The notes under the pieces were generated by a model, which made no database searches, was not told where the DNA came from, and was given only the letters and a program-made list of their open reading frames with translations. The translations under genes were made by a program, and so were the position numbers. From positions 1 through 6,009 of the forward strand of contig RPYR01000139.1 of the NCBI GenBank assembly GCA_008671285.1: a stretch of 6,009 nt of DNA, read 5' to 3'. The DNA is from Collinsella aerofaciens. GTDB lineage: Bacteria; Actinomycetota; Coriobacteriia; Coriobacteriales; Coriobacteriaceae. Positions within the stretch are counted from its first letter, which is position 1, and every line of letters begins with the position of its first letter. Below, piece by piece: positions 1-5,175 of the stretch.

Positions 1-93
1 AAGTAAGCGAGGGGCGGGGGAGAGGTGGCTTGCACGATGGGCACGGGGCTGCGCATGGTCAGCGGCGCCCGGGCACATCCTCGGCAGCTTACC

Positions 94-1293
94 CTAGAGC
101 TTGTGGTGGCGCTCTTCCTTACATTCCTCGGCTGCCTGCTCCTCCTGCTTAAAGGCGGGGTCGTCGGGGGTTACCAGCTCGTCCTCGTGCGTGCGCCTGT
201 TGTAATGGTGGCGCAGCACGGGCTCAAACAGGTGCAGGTGCTTGGCGAAGGCCGCCGAGCCAATGGCGAGCACGGTAAAGATGAGCACGCGCGTGGGCAC
301 TTCGACCTGATTGATGGCGGCGGCGCCGGCCGAAAGCATAATGCACCACGCATAGATGAGCAGTACGGCCTGCTTTTGGTTGTAGCCCTCTTGAATGAGG
401 CGGTGGTGGATGTGGCCCTTGTCGGCCTGCCCAATGCTAATGTGGGCGCGCTTGCGGCGCACAATGGCGCTAAACGTATCGATGATAGGCACGCCCGCCA
501 CGATGAGCGGGATGATGAGCGAGGTGAGCGCGGCGGTGCGGCTCACGTTGAGCAGCGAGATGGAACCCAGCGCAAAGCCCAGCAGCAGCGAACCCGAGTC
601 GCCCAAGAAGATACTCGCGGGGTTGAAGTTGTAGCGCAAAAAGGCCAAGCAGGCACCAAACAACGCGATGGAGAGCGCGGCGGCATCGATGCGGCCCGAG
701 CGAACGGCCATCGATAACATCGTGAACGATGCGATGCCACAGATGCCCGTCGCCAGGCCGTCAAGGCCGGCAATGAGGCTGATGCTGTTGGTGAACGCCA
801 CCAGGGAGACCACGGGGATGGGATAGGCGAGCCAGCCGAGCATAATCTCGCCGGGGGCAAGCGGGTTGACGATGACGCCGATTTTTAGGCCGCCCACGCA
901 GGCGATGAGCGCGGCGAGGACCTGGCCGGCCAGCTTTTGCTTGGGCTTGAGCTGGAAGATGTCGTCGATCGCGCCGGTCGCAAAGATGACGGTAAGAGAA
1001 AGCGCAAGTATGGGGTAGCTGATGTGCAGACGGGGGTGGGGCACCAATCCGGGTGGCCAGCCCAGGTACCAGGTGCCTTGGATTTGCACAATGCAGGCGA
1101 CGACGAGGCCCAAAAAGACCGCCGTGCCGCCCATGCGCGGGATGGGCTTAGTGTTGATGCGGCGCTTGGAAGGATAGTCGACGGCGTCGAGCTTGATTGC
1201 CAGGCGCTTGACCAGGGGCACCGCAAGGAAGGTCGCGATAAAAGCCGCGGCCGCCACGCAAAGGTACGGTATGAAGCTCGTGGAGGAAGCCAT
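94..1293 (-). CDS. wecA: WecA/TagO-family polyprenyl-phosphate GlcNAc-1-phosphate transferase
   Basis: This is an integral membrane enzyme of the MraY/WecA/TagO family. By family knowledge it transfers a sugar-1-phosphate, usually GlcNAc-1-P from UDP-GlcNAc, onto undecaprenyl (or decaprenyl) phosphate at the inner face of the membrane, starting teichoic-acid-like or other surface polymers. The 399-residue reading has about ten hydrophobic segments. Family motifs appear in order: a PRMGG motif near residues 52-56, the Asp pair in GAIDDIF (D110-D111), the N169...LDGLATG region (D178), IFLGDSGSLLLG (D232), PIIDT (D272) and the histidine motif GHIHHRL (H294, H296, H297). These His residues and the length fit WecA/TagO better than MraY. 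A charged, His- and Glu-rich tail covers about residues 360-399. The ATG at 1293 is chosen because the first membrane segment follows it directly and a GGCGG lies 11 bases upstream. A GTG at 1341 would add 16 residues but has no visible ribosome binding site. The sugar specificity cannot be read from sequence. Confidence 0.88.
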   Translation of the reverse strand: MASSTSFIPYLCVAAAAFIATFLAVPLVKRLAIKLDAVDYPSKRRINTKPIPRMGGTAVFLGLVVACIVQIQGTWYLGWPPGLVPHPRLHISYPILALSLTVIFATGAIDDIFQLKPKQKLAGQVLAALIACVGGLKIGVIVNPLAPGEIMLGWLAYPIPVVSLVAFTNSISLIAGLDGLATGICGIASFTMLSMAVRSGRIDAAALSIALFGACLAFLRYNFNPASIFLGDSGSLLLGFALGSISLLNVSRTAALTSLIIPLIVAGVPIIDTFSAIVRRKRAHISIGQADKGHIHHRLIQEGYNQKQAVLLIYAWCIMLSAGAAAINQVEVPTRVLIFTVLAIGSAAFAKHLHLFEPVLRHHYNRRTHEDELVTPDDPAFKQEEQAAEECKEERHHKL

Positions 1294-1500
1294 GAATCGA
1301 TAAACCGCCAAGCGTCGAAGGAAAAGGTCAAAGGATGCCACGCCACAAAGGGTATAGCTGACCCATGATACTCGACTAAGGAGGGTGTGAGGAATTGCAC
1401 GGGGCGATAATCACGTGCTTACCAGATATTCGAGTGATGGTGGGGTTCTGCCTGGTGCCTTTTGGGGATCTGGGCGAGATTTGCAATGGCGAGTTTCGGC

Positions 1501-1671
1501 AAAAGAAAACCACCCCCCACGTTACGAAAATGAACCCACCTAAAACAGGTGGGTGCCCTCATCGACTGTTCCAGCGTCCTTAACAACGAAGGATACCTGT
1601 ACTAGGTACGACTGTGTGGGCTCCCTAAATAAACGCGACGGTTCACCCAGTTGCTCCGCGGGGGGCGGAAT
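1501..1671 (-). ncRNA. ssrS: Structured non-coding RNA, probable 6S RNA
   Basis: No protein explains this stretch, but on the minus strand it folds as one long rod of about 170 nt. The 5' arm (1668-1657) pairs with the 3' arm (1521-1510) over 12 positions with only two G-U pairs. TTTTCTTTT (1509-1501) follows directly, like a terminator tail. Inside is a near-symmetric bubble (1656-1626 and 1550-1522, about 30 nt per side). An inner stem follows, 1625-1618 with 1558-1551, eight positions with one A-A mismatch. The head has two adjacent small hairpins (1608-1594 and 1593-1577). The 3' side of the bubble can form its own 8-bp hairpin (1554-1547 reading into 1541-1534), which overlaps three positions of the inner stem. 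A TATGAT -10 box at 1683-1678 places the start near A1671. Closing stem, large central bubble, size and U-rich end match 6S RNA, which binds the housekeeping RNA polymerase holoenzyme and templates short product RNAs. The branched head is less typical, so another structured RNA remains possible. Confidence 0.62.
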
Positions 1672-1677
1672 ACCTAC

Positions 1678-1706
1678 ATCATAAAGCGGCACTTTATCGA
1701 TTCCAG
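1678..1706 (-). promoter_or_regulatory. Putative promoter of the 6S-like RNA
   Basis: On the minus strand a TATGAT box (1683-1678; five of six match TATAAT) lies seven bases before the inferred RNA start at about 1671. The matching -35 position with a 17-base spacer is CTGGAA (1706-1701), only three of six to consensus. The spacer carries the palindrome ATAAAG-CGGCA-CTTTAT (1681-1697), which also overlaps the -10 box. The -10 is supported by its exact spacing to the start of the closing stem; the -35 is weak. Confidence 0.5.
1681..1697. repeat. Perfect 6-bp palindrome between divergent promoters
   Basis: ATAAAG (1681-1686) and CTTTAT (1692-1697) are perfect inverted copies separated by CGGCA. 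The element overlaps the -10 box and spacer of the minus-strand RNA promoter and ends 11 bases before the plus-strand TTGACA. That position would suit an operator acting on both promoters. The regulator is unknown, and a 6-bp palindrome could be chance. Confidence 0.35.
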
Positions 1707-1708
1707 TC

Positions 1709-1737
1709 TTGACATTACAAAAATCGTGTCGGACGAT
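1709..1737 (+). promoter_or_regulatory. Putative promoter of the radical SAM gene
   Basis: A perfect TTGACA (1709-1714) is followed after 17 bases by GACGAT (1732-1737), which matches the -10 consensus at only three of six positions. The expected start near 1744 would give a leader of about 75 bases before the ATG at 1821. The inverted repeat AATCGT-GTCGG-ACGATT (1722-1738) covers the -10 region, so a poor -10 with an overlapping operator (an activated or repressed promoter) is one reading. No better -10 is seen at 16 to 19 bases. Confidence 0.4.
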
Positions 1738-1807
1738 TACGGCGCCTTGGGCTCGAGCCGTCTGTGGGGTTGATCCCTTTACGTTTGAGCTGCTGAATCG
1801 TTGTTTT

Positions 1808-1811
1808 GGAG
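1808..1811 (+). promoter_or_regulatory. Ribosome binding site fixing the radical SAM start
   Basis: GGAG lies nine bases before the ATG at 1821. It overlaps the alternative in-frame TTG at 1806, so it supports 1821 as the true start. Confidence 0.6.
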
Positions 1812-1820
1812 CATGGTTTT

Positions 1821-2759
1821 ATGCCGACGTCGTTGACCGAACTTTTTTCGCCCGCCTGCCATTTGTGTCCGCGCCGTTGCGGTGCGGCGCGCGATGAGGG
1901 CGCGCACGGCGTCTGCGGTGCTAACGACACGCTCAAGGTGGCCCGCGCCGCGCTTCATATGTGGGAGGAGCCGCCTATCTCGGGCGAGGCCGGTTCGGGC
2001 ACGATCTTCTTTAGCGGCTGCTCGCTCAAATGTATCTACTGCCAGAACCACGAGATCTCGACCGGCAATTTTGGCCTTGAGATTTCGCCTGAGCGCCTGG
2101 TCGAGATTATGCTGGAACTGCAGGACCAGGGTGCCAACAACATCAATTTGGTGACGGCGACGCACTATGCGCACCTGTTGCCTGCCGCGATTGCCGCGGC
2201 ACGGGCGCGCGGACTGGTTATCCCAATCGTCTACAACACGAGTGGTTACGAGCGCGCGAGTGCCGTGGCGGCGCTGGGCGACCTGGTCGATGTGTGGCTC
2301 ACCGACTTTAAATATGCCGATGCCGGGCTTGCGCAGTCGCTCTCCCATATAAAGGATTACCCGCGTGTGGCCGTGTCGGGTCTGGCCCAGATGGCGCGCG
2401 AGATCGAGCGCCGCGGGGGAGAGTTGGTGGACGAGGGCGGGCTTATGAAGCGTGGCATGATCGTGCGTCACCTGGTGCTTCCGGGGCATGCAGACGATTC
2501 GTGTCGCGTGCTGGACCTGGTGTGGCAGACGGTGGGCGACGTGCCGATCTCGGTTATGAACCAGTACACGCCCAATGCGCTCATGCGCGAGCAGGGCGGC
2601 GACCTGGCACGCGCCGTGACACGGGAGGAGTACGAGCAGGTGCTCGACCATGCCGACGACCTGGGTTTTACGACGATGTTCTGGCAAGAGGGCGGCGCGG
2701 TAGACGAGAGCTTCACCCCGGCCTTCGACACCACCGGTGTTCTTACCAGCGCAAAGTAG
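1821..2759 (+). CDS. PflX-like radical SAM protein
   Basis: The 312-residue protein carries the radical SAM cluster motif CSLKCIYC (C67, C71, C74; CX3CX2C), whose three cysteines ligate the [4Fe-4S] cluster that cleaves S-adenosylmethionine. A second cysteine set precedes it, CHLCPRRC with a later VCG (C13, C16, C20, C32). This set is characteristic of the PflX-type family (COG1313), named for resemblance to pyruvate formate-lyase activating enzymes. The C-terminal part, including NQYTP (247-251) and a final FWQEGGAVDESFTPAFD stretch, also fits that family. It is probably cytoplasmic and oxygen-sensitive. The substrate is not established for the family, and no glycyl radical enzyme gene lies beside it here, so an activase role is not supported by context. 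The ATG at 1821 is chosen over a TTG at 1806 because GGAG at 1808-1811 is well placed for it. The gene is flanked by its own upstream promoter-like element and by the inverted repeat at 2768-2805, so it may be monocistronic. Confidence 0.88.
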   Translation: MPTSLTELFSPACHLCPRRCGAARDEGAHGVCGANDTLKVARAALHMWEEPPISGEAGSGTIFFSGCSLKCIYCQNHEISTGNFGLEISPERLVEIMLELQDQGANNINLVTATHYAHLLPAAIAAARARGLVIPIVYNTSGYERASAVAALGDLVDVWLTDFKYADAGLAQSLSHIKDYPRVAVSGLAQMAREIERRGGELVDEGGLMKRGMIVRHLVLPGHADDSCRVLDLVWQTVGDVPISVMNQYTPNALMREQGGDLARAVTREEYEQVLDHADDLGFTTMFWQEGGAVDESFTPAFDTTGVLTSAK

Positions 2760-2767
2760 TGCGTTCG

Positions 2768-2805
2768 TCGATGATTTTTCTGGGACGGGGGTAAAAAATC
2801 ATCGA
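2768..2805. repeat. 12-bp AT-rich inverted repeat after the radical SAM gene
   Basis: TCGATGATTTTT (2768-2779) is perfectly complementary to 2794-2805, with a 14-base G-rich loop between them. The stem starts nine bases after the stop codon at 2759. It could act as a transcript-end or stability hairpin. However, the A/T run lies at the loop side and no T tract follows on either strand, so it is not a standard intrinsic terminator. Confidence 0.5.
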
Positions 2806-2868
2806 GAGAATCGCCTGTTCGAAAAGTTGCCAAAATAGCCGCGCCCCAAAAAGACTGGTTATTGGGCG

Positions 2869-2896
2869 TTGACAGTTGGCGAGCCGTAGGTAAAAT
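2869..2896 (+). promoter_or_regulatory. Consensus promoter of tRNA-Ala
   Basis: TTGACA (2869-2874) and TAAAAT (2891-2896) are separated by 16 bases. The expected start near 2903 leaves only a few bases before the mature tRNA end at 2910, as is usual for a tRNA gene. An imperfect inverted repeat (2842-2849 with 2862-2868) abuts the -35 box. Confidence 0.85.
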
Positions 2897-2909
2897 ATCG
2901 ACTTGTCCT

Positions 2910-2982
2910 GGGGACGTAGCTCAGTTGGGAGAGCGCTGCCGTCGCATGGCAGAGGCCGAGGGTTCGACTCCCTTCGTCTCCA
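2910..2982 (+). tRNA. tRNA-Ala (anticodon CGC)
   Basis: The 73-base gene folds as a full cloverleaf. The acceptor stem is 2910-2916 with 2975-2981, the D stem GCTC/GAGC is 2919-2922 with 2931-2934, the anticodon stem CTGCC/GGCAG is 2936-2940 with 2948-2952, and the T stem is 2958-2962 with 2970-2974 around TTCGACT. The anticodon is CGC (2943-2945), reading the GCG alanine codon, which suits this GC-rich genome. The third acceptor pair is G2912-T2979, the G3:U70 wobble that identifies alanine tRNA to AlaRS, and the discriminator is A2982. The bases after it are CCC, so the final CCA is not fully encoded and must be completed by the nucleotidyltransferase. The T stem ends with a G-U pair. Confidence 0.96.
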
Positions 2983-2996
2983 CCCTTGGATTTGAT

Positions 2997-3028
2997 AAGC
3001 CGCTGACATTGTGTCGGCGGCTTTTTTT
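2997..3028 (+). terminator. Strong intrinsic terminator after tRNA-Ala
   Basis: AAGCCGCTGACA (2997-3008) pairs with 3012-3023 over 12 positions with a single T-G wobble around a three-base loop. The stem runs into a seven-T tract (3022-3028). It should end the tRNA transcript. The T tract ends 18 bases before the next start codon, so the hairpin also forms part of that gene's upstream region. Confidence 0.9.
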
Positions 3029-3030
3029 AA

Positions 3031-3039
3031 AAGAAAGGG
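3031..3039 (+). promoter_or_regulatory. Ribosome binding site directly after the terminator
   Basis: AAGAAAGGG sits seven bases before the ATG at 3047 and only two bases past the terminator T tract (3028). It supports the ATG at 3047 over a GTG at 3011 that lies inside the terminator hairpin. Confidence 0.65.
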
Positions 3040-3046
3040 CTATACC

Positions 3047-3505
3047 ATGGCCGAGCTTGAGTCCCAACCATTGTCCGACGAGGAGCGCGCTGAGTTGGAA
3101 GAGCTCCGCGCTGAGAAGGCCCGCCGCGAGGCTCGGGAAGAGGCCCGTCGCGAGCGTGAGGAGCTGGCTGCCCTGCGCGCCGAGCGTGCGAAGGCCGAGG
3201 AGGTCGCCTTGAACGCCGCATCCGAGCGCAAGCCCGCGCCCGCACCCAAGCCCGCTGCTGCGAAGCCTGCACCTGCCGCGCCCAAACCTCAGCCTAAAAA
3301 GGCCGCTCGTCTTAAGTCCGTCGAGCCCAAGCCGAGCCGTGACGAGATGACCTTTGCCCAGCGCATGGTTACCTCCAAGGAACCTACGGGCGAGAACGAG
3401 ATCCCTGGCATGGCGCCGGCTCAAAAAATCATCATTGTCCTTGCCCTCATCGCGTTTGTCATCTTTATGGGCTACACGATCCTGACCAGCATGGGCCTGC
3501 TCTAA
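3047..3505 (+). CDS. Small coiled-coil protein with C-terminal membrane anchor
   Basis: I do not recognise a named family for this 152-residue protein. Residues about 10-60 are almost entirely Glu, Arg, Ala and Leu and should form a long charged helix or coiled coil. Residues about 61-86 form a Lys/Ala/Pro linker (APAPKPAAAKPAPAAPKP). A short polar region (about 87-125) follows. The only hydrophobic segment is IIIVLALIAFVIFMGYTIL (residues 128-146), leaving just six residues after it. No signal peptide is visible. This layout predicts a tail-anchored protein with its helix and linker in the cytoplasm, which would suit a scaffold or tether. The ATG at 3047 is preceded by AAGAAAGGG; an upstream in-frame GTG at 3011 lies inside the terminator and is rejected. 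No promoter is visible between the tRNA and this gene, so transcription may depend on read-through. The function is unknown, although the gene itself looks real: clear frame, good ribosome binding site and a sensible domain layout. Confidence 0.8.
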   Translation: MAELESQPLSDEERAELEELRAEKARREAREEARREREELAALRAERAKAEEVALNAASERKPAPAPKPAAAKPAPAAPKPQPKKAARLKSVEPKPSRDEMTFAQRMVTSKEPTGENEIPGMAPAQKIIIVLALIAFVIFMGYTILTSMGLL

Positions 3506-3576
3506 CCGATTTGCATCGGGCGTCATGTCCGCATGCTCTGCTCTCGTCCAACCCTCAAATTCTGCACCACACATCC

Positions 3577-3582
3577 GAAAGG
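3577..3582 (+). promoter_or_regulatory. Ribosome binding site fixing the pncB start
   Basis: GAAAGG lies seven bases before the ATG at 3590. An upstream in-frame ATG at 3533 would add 19 residues unlike the family and has no such site, so 3590 is preferred. Confidence 0.6.
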
Positions 3583-3589
3583 TCGCCCC

Positions 3590-5095
3590 ATGGCTTTGAC
3601 CGATATCTCTCATCCCACCGACATCGCAATGCTCACCGATCTGTACGAACTCACTATGGCCCAGGGCCTGTGGGAGAGCGGCAAGGCCAATGAGCAGGGT
3701 TGTTTTACCGCGTTTTACCGCGACCATCCCTTTGGCAGCGCCTATGCCGTCATGTGCGGCACCGCCGAGCTGCCCGAGCTAGTCGAGAATCTGCGCTTTA
3801 CGCCCGAGGATATCGACTACCTCGCATCGCTTGAGGCCCCGGCCGGCGGCGCGATGTTCAAGTCCGCATTCCTCGACTACCTGCGCGATTTTCGTGCGCA
3901 TGTAAATATCGACGCCGTCCCCGAGGGCGAGCTCGTCTTTCCACGCGAGCCCATGGTGCGCGTCACCGGTCCTGCGCTCGAGTGCCAGCTGCTTGAGACG
4001 GCGCTGCTCAACATCGTCGGGTTCCAGACACTTGTCGCCACCAAGACGGCGCGCGTGGTGCTCGCCGCCGACGGTCGCCCTGTGGCGGAGTTTGGCCTGC
4101 GCCGAGCCCAGGGTCCCGATGGCGGCCTGGCCGTTGCGCGCGCGAGCTACGTCGCCGGCTGCTCCTCTACGTCCAATGTGCTCGCCGGCCGCCGCTACGG
4201 TATTCCCGTCTTTGGCACGCATGCGCACAGCTGGGTGATGAGCTTCGATTCCGAGCTCGAGGCCTTCCGCGCCTTTGCCAAGTCGAGCCCCAAGAACTGC
4301 ACGCTGCTCATCGACACCTACGATGTGCGCGAGGGCTGCGAGCATGCCATTACGGTTGCCAAGGAGATGGAGGCGGCGGGCGAGCGCCTGTCGGCTATTC
4401 GCATCGACTCCGGCGACCTCGCCAAGCTCTCCAAGTATGTCCGCGGTCGTTTCGATGCCGAGGGCCTGCCCTATGTGGGGATCTCGGTTTCTAACGATCT
4501 GGATGAGTACACGATTCAGTCGCTGCTCGACCAGGGCGCGCCCATCGATAGCTTTGGCGTGGGCACCAAGCTCGCGACCTGCTACGACCAGCCGGCGCTG
4601 GGCGGCGTGTACAAGCTTTCCGCCCGCCGTGCGAGCGAGGCCGACCCGTGGACGCAGGTGGTCAAGCTCTCCGAGCAGCCCTACAAGCGCACGATCCCGG
4701 GCGTGCAGCGCGTGCGCCGTTATTACGACGGCTTTGGCGGCCCGGTCTGCGACATGATCTACGACGAGGACCATCTGGTGGGGGAGGGCGCCGCGCGCGG
4801 CAATACTCTCGTGGCCGTGAATGATGCCGCCCTGGTGACCGACGTGTCGGAGCTTGAGTATCGCGAGCTACTGGTGCCGATCGTGCGCGATGGCAGTGCA
4901 GTGGCTCCGCGTGAGAGCATCCAGGACGCGCGCGAGCGCTGTGTTTGGGCGCTTGATCATCTGGACGCAGCTTTCAAGCGCTTCCTGTACCCGCAGACCT
5001 ATGTGGTGGGCATGGAGCAGGGCCTGGCTCAGGTGCGCGACGAGCTCGTGCGCAAGAACATGGCCGCGGCCTCGGCTTTCCCCTGGGCAAAATGA
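3590..5095 (+). CDS. pncB: Nicotinate phosphoribosyltransferase
   Basis: This enzyme makes nicotinate mononucleotide from nicotinate and PRPP with ATP hydrolysis (EC 6.3.4.21), the entry step of the Preiss-Handler NAD salvage route in the cytoplasm. The 501-residue product is of normal length for the long-form family. Recognisable motifs run in order: LTDLYELTMAQG (15-26), FYRDHPFGSAYAV (42-54), EFGLRRAQGPDGG (167-179), GTHAHSWVMSF (209-219), RIDSGDLAKLSK (271-282) and FGVGTKLATCYDQPALGGVYKL (322-343). H213 in the AHSW motif corresponds to the histidine that is phosphorylated in characterised family members. The Arg/Asp-rich RIDSGDL segment belongs to the phosphate and ribose binding core. 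The start at 3590 is supported by GAAAGG and by alignment of the first motif. The gene follows the small membrane protein by 84 bases and precedes proB by 80, all on one strand. A weak hairpin CCGAT-TTGC-ATCGG (3506-3519) sits just after the upstream stop but lacks a T tract, so co-transcription is possible. Confidence 0.96.
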   Translation: MALTDISHPTDIAMLTDLYELTMAQGLWESGKANEQGCFTAFYRDHPFGSAYAVMCGTAELPELVENLRFTPEDIDYLASLEAPAGGAMFKSAFLDYLRDFRAHVNIDAVPEGELVFPREPMVRVTGPALECQLLETALLNIVGFQTLVATKTARVVLAADGRPVAEFGLRRAQGPDGGLAVARASYVAGCSSTSNVLAGRRYGIPVFGTHAHSWVMSFDSELEAFRAFAKSSPKNCTLLIDTYDVREGCEHAITVAKEMEAAGERLSAIRIDSGDLAKLSKYVRGRFDAEGLPYVGISVSNDLDEYTIQSLLDQGAPIDSFGVGTKLATCYDQPALGGVYKLSARRASEADPWTQVVKLSEQPYKRTIPGVQRVRRYYDGFGGPVCDMIYDEDHLVGEGAARGNTLVAVNDAALVTDVSELEYRELLVPIVRDGSAVAPRESIQDARERCVWALDHLDAAFKRFLYPQTYVVGMEQGLAQVRDELVRKNMAAASAFPWAK

Positions 5096-5127
5096 TCAGC
5101 ATGCGACGGAAGATAACGGATCATTTT
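5089..5127. repeat. 9-bp inverted repeat across the pncB stop codon
   Basis: AAAATGATC (5089-5097) includes the pncB stop codon and is perfectly matched by GATCATTTT (5119-5127) across a 21-base loop. Only four T residues end the right arm and the stem is AT-rich. At best it is a weak terminator, or a stability element between pncB and proB. Confidence 0.4.
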
Positions 5128-5175
5128 CTCGCTTGCCCGTTCGCCCGTTCGCTGAACAGTTGATTGGTTTGACGT

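Noticed and set aside
25..717. Plus-strand 230-codon open frame opposite the WecA-type gene
   Set aside because: It is a GC-rich shadow frame: low-complexity His/Arg/Gly content, no domain, and the opposite strand encodes a clear family member.
1779..2687. Minus-strand 302-codon open frame opposite the radical SAM gene
   Set aside because: It is a shadow of a strongly supported gene and would also cross the promoter region; no domain is visible.
2743..3009. Minus-strand open frame of 88 codons containing RRRESNPRPLPCDGSALPTELRP-like sequence
   Set aside because: It is the antisense translation of the tRNA-Ala gene, a well-known source of false protein predictions.
2862..3212. Plus-strand open frame of 116 codons reading through the tRNA (GDVAQLGERCRRMAEAEGSTP)
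   Set aside because: It translates the tRNA, runs through the terminator and overlaps the better-supported gene at 3047 in another frame.
3423..3433. AAAAAATCATC repeated from the right arm of the 2768-2805 hairpin
   Set aside because: The second copy encodes part of the membrane segment of the small protein, and an 11-base AT-rich match is easily chance.
3506..3519. Hairpin CCGAT-TTGC-ATCGG after the small membrane protein gene
   Set aside because: The stem is only 5 bp with no T tract, too weak to call a terminator.
3779..4774. Minus-strand 331-codon open frame opposite pncB
   Set aside because: It is antisense to conserved pncB motifs, with biased Ala/Arg/His composition and no recognisable motif.
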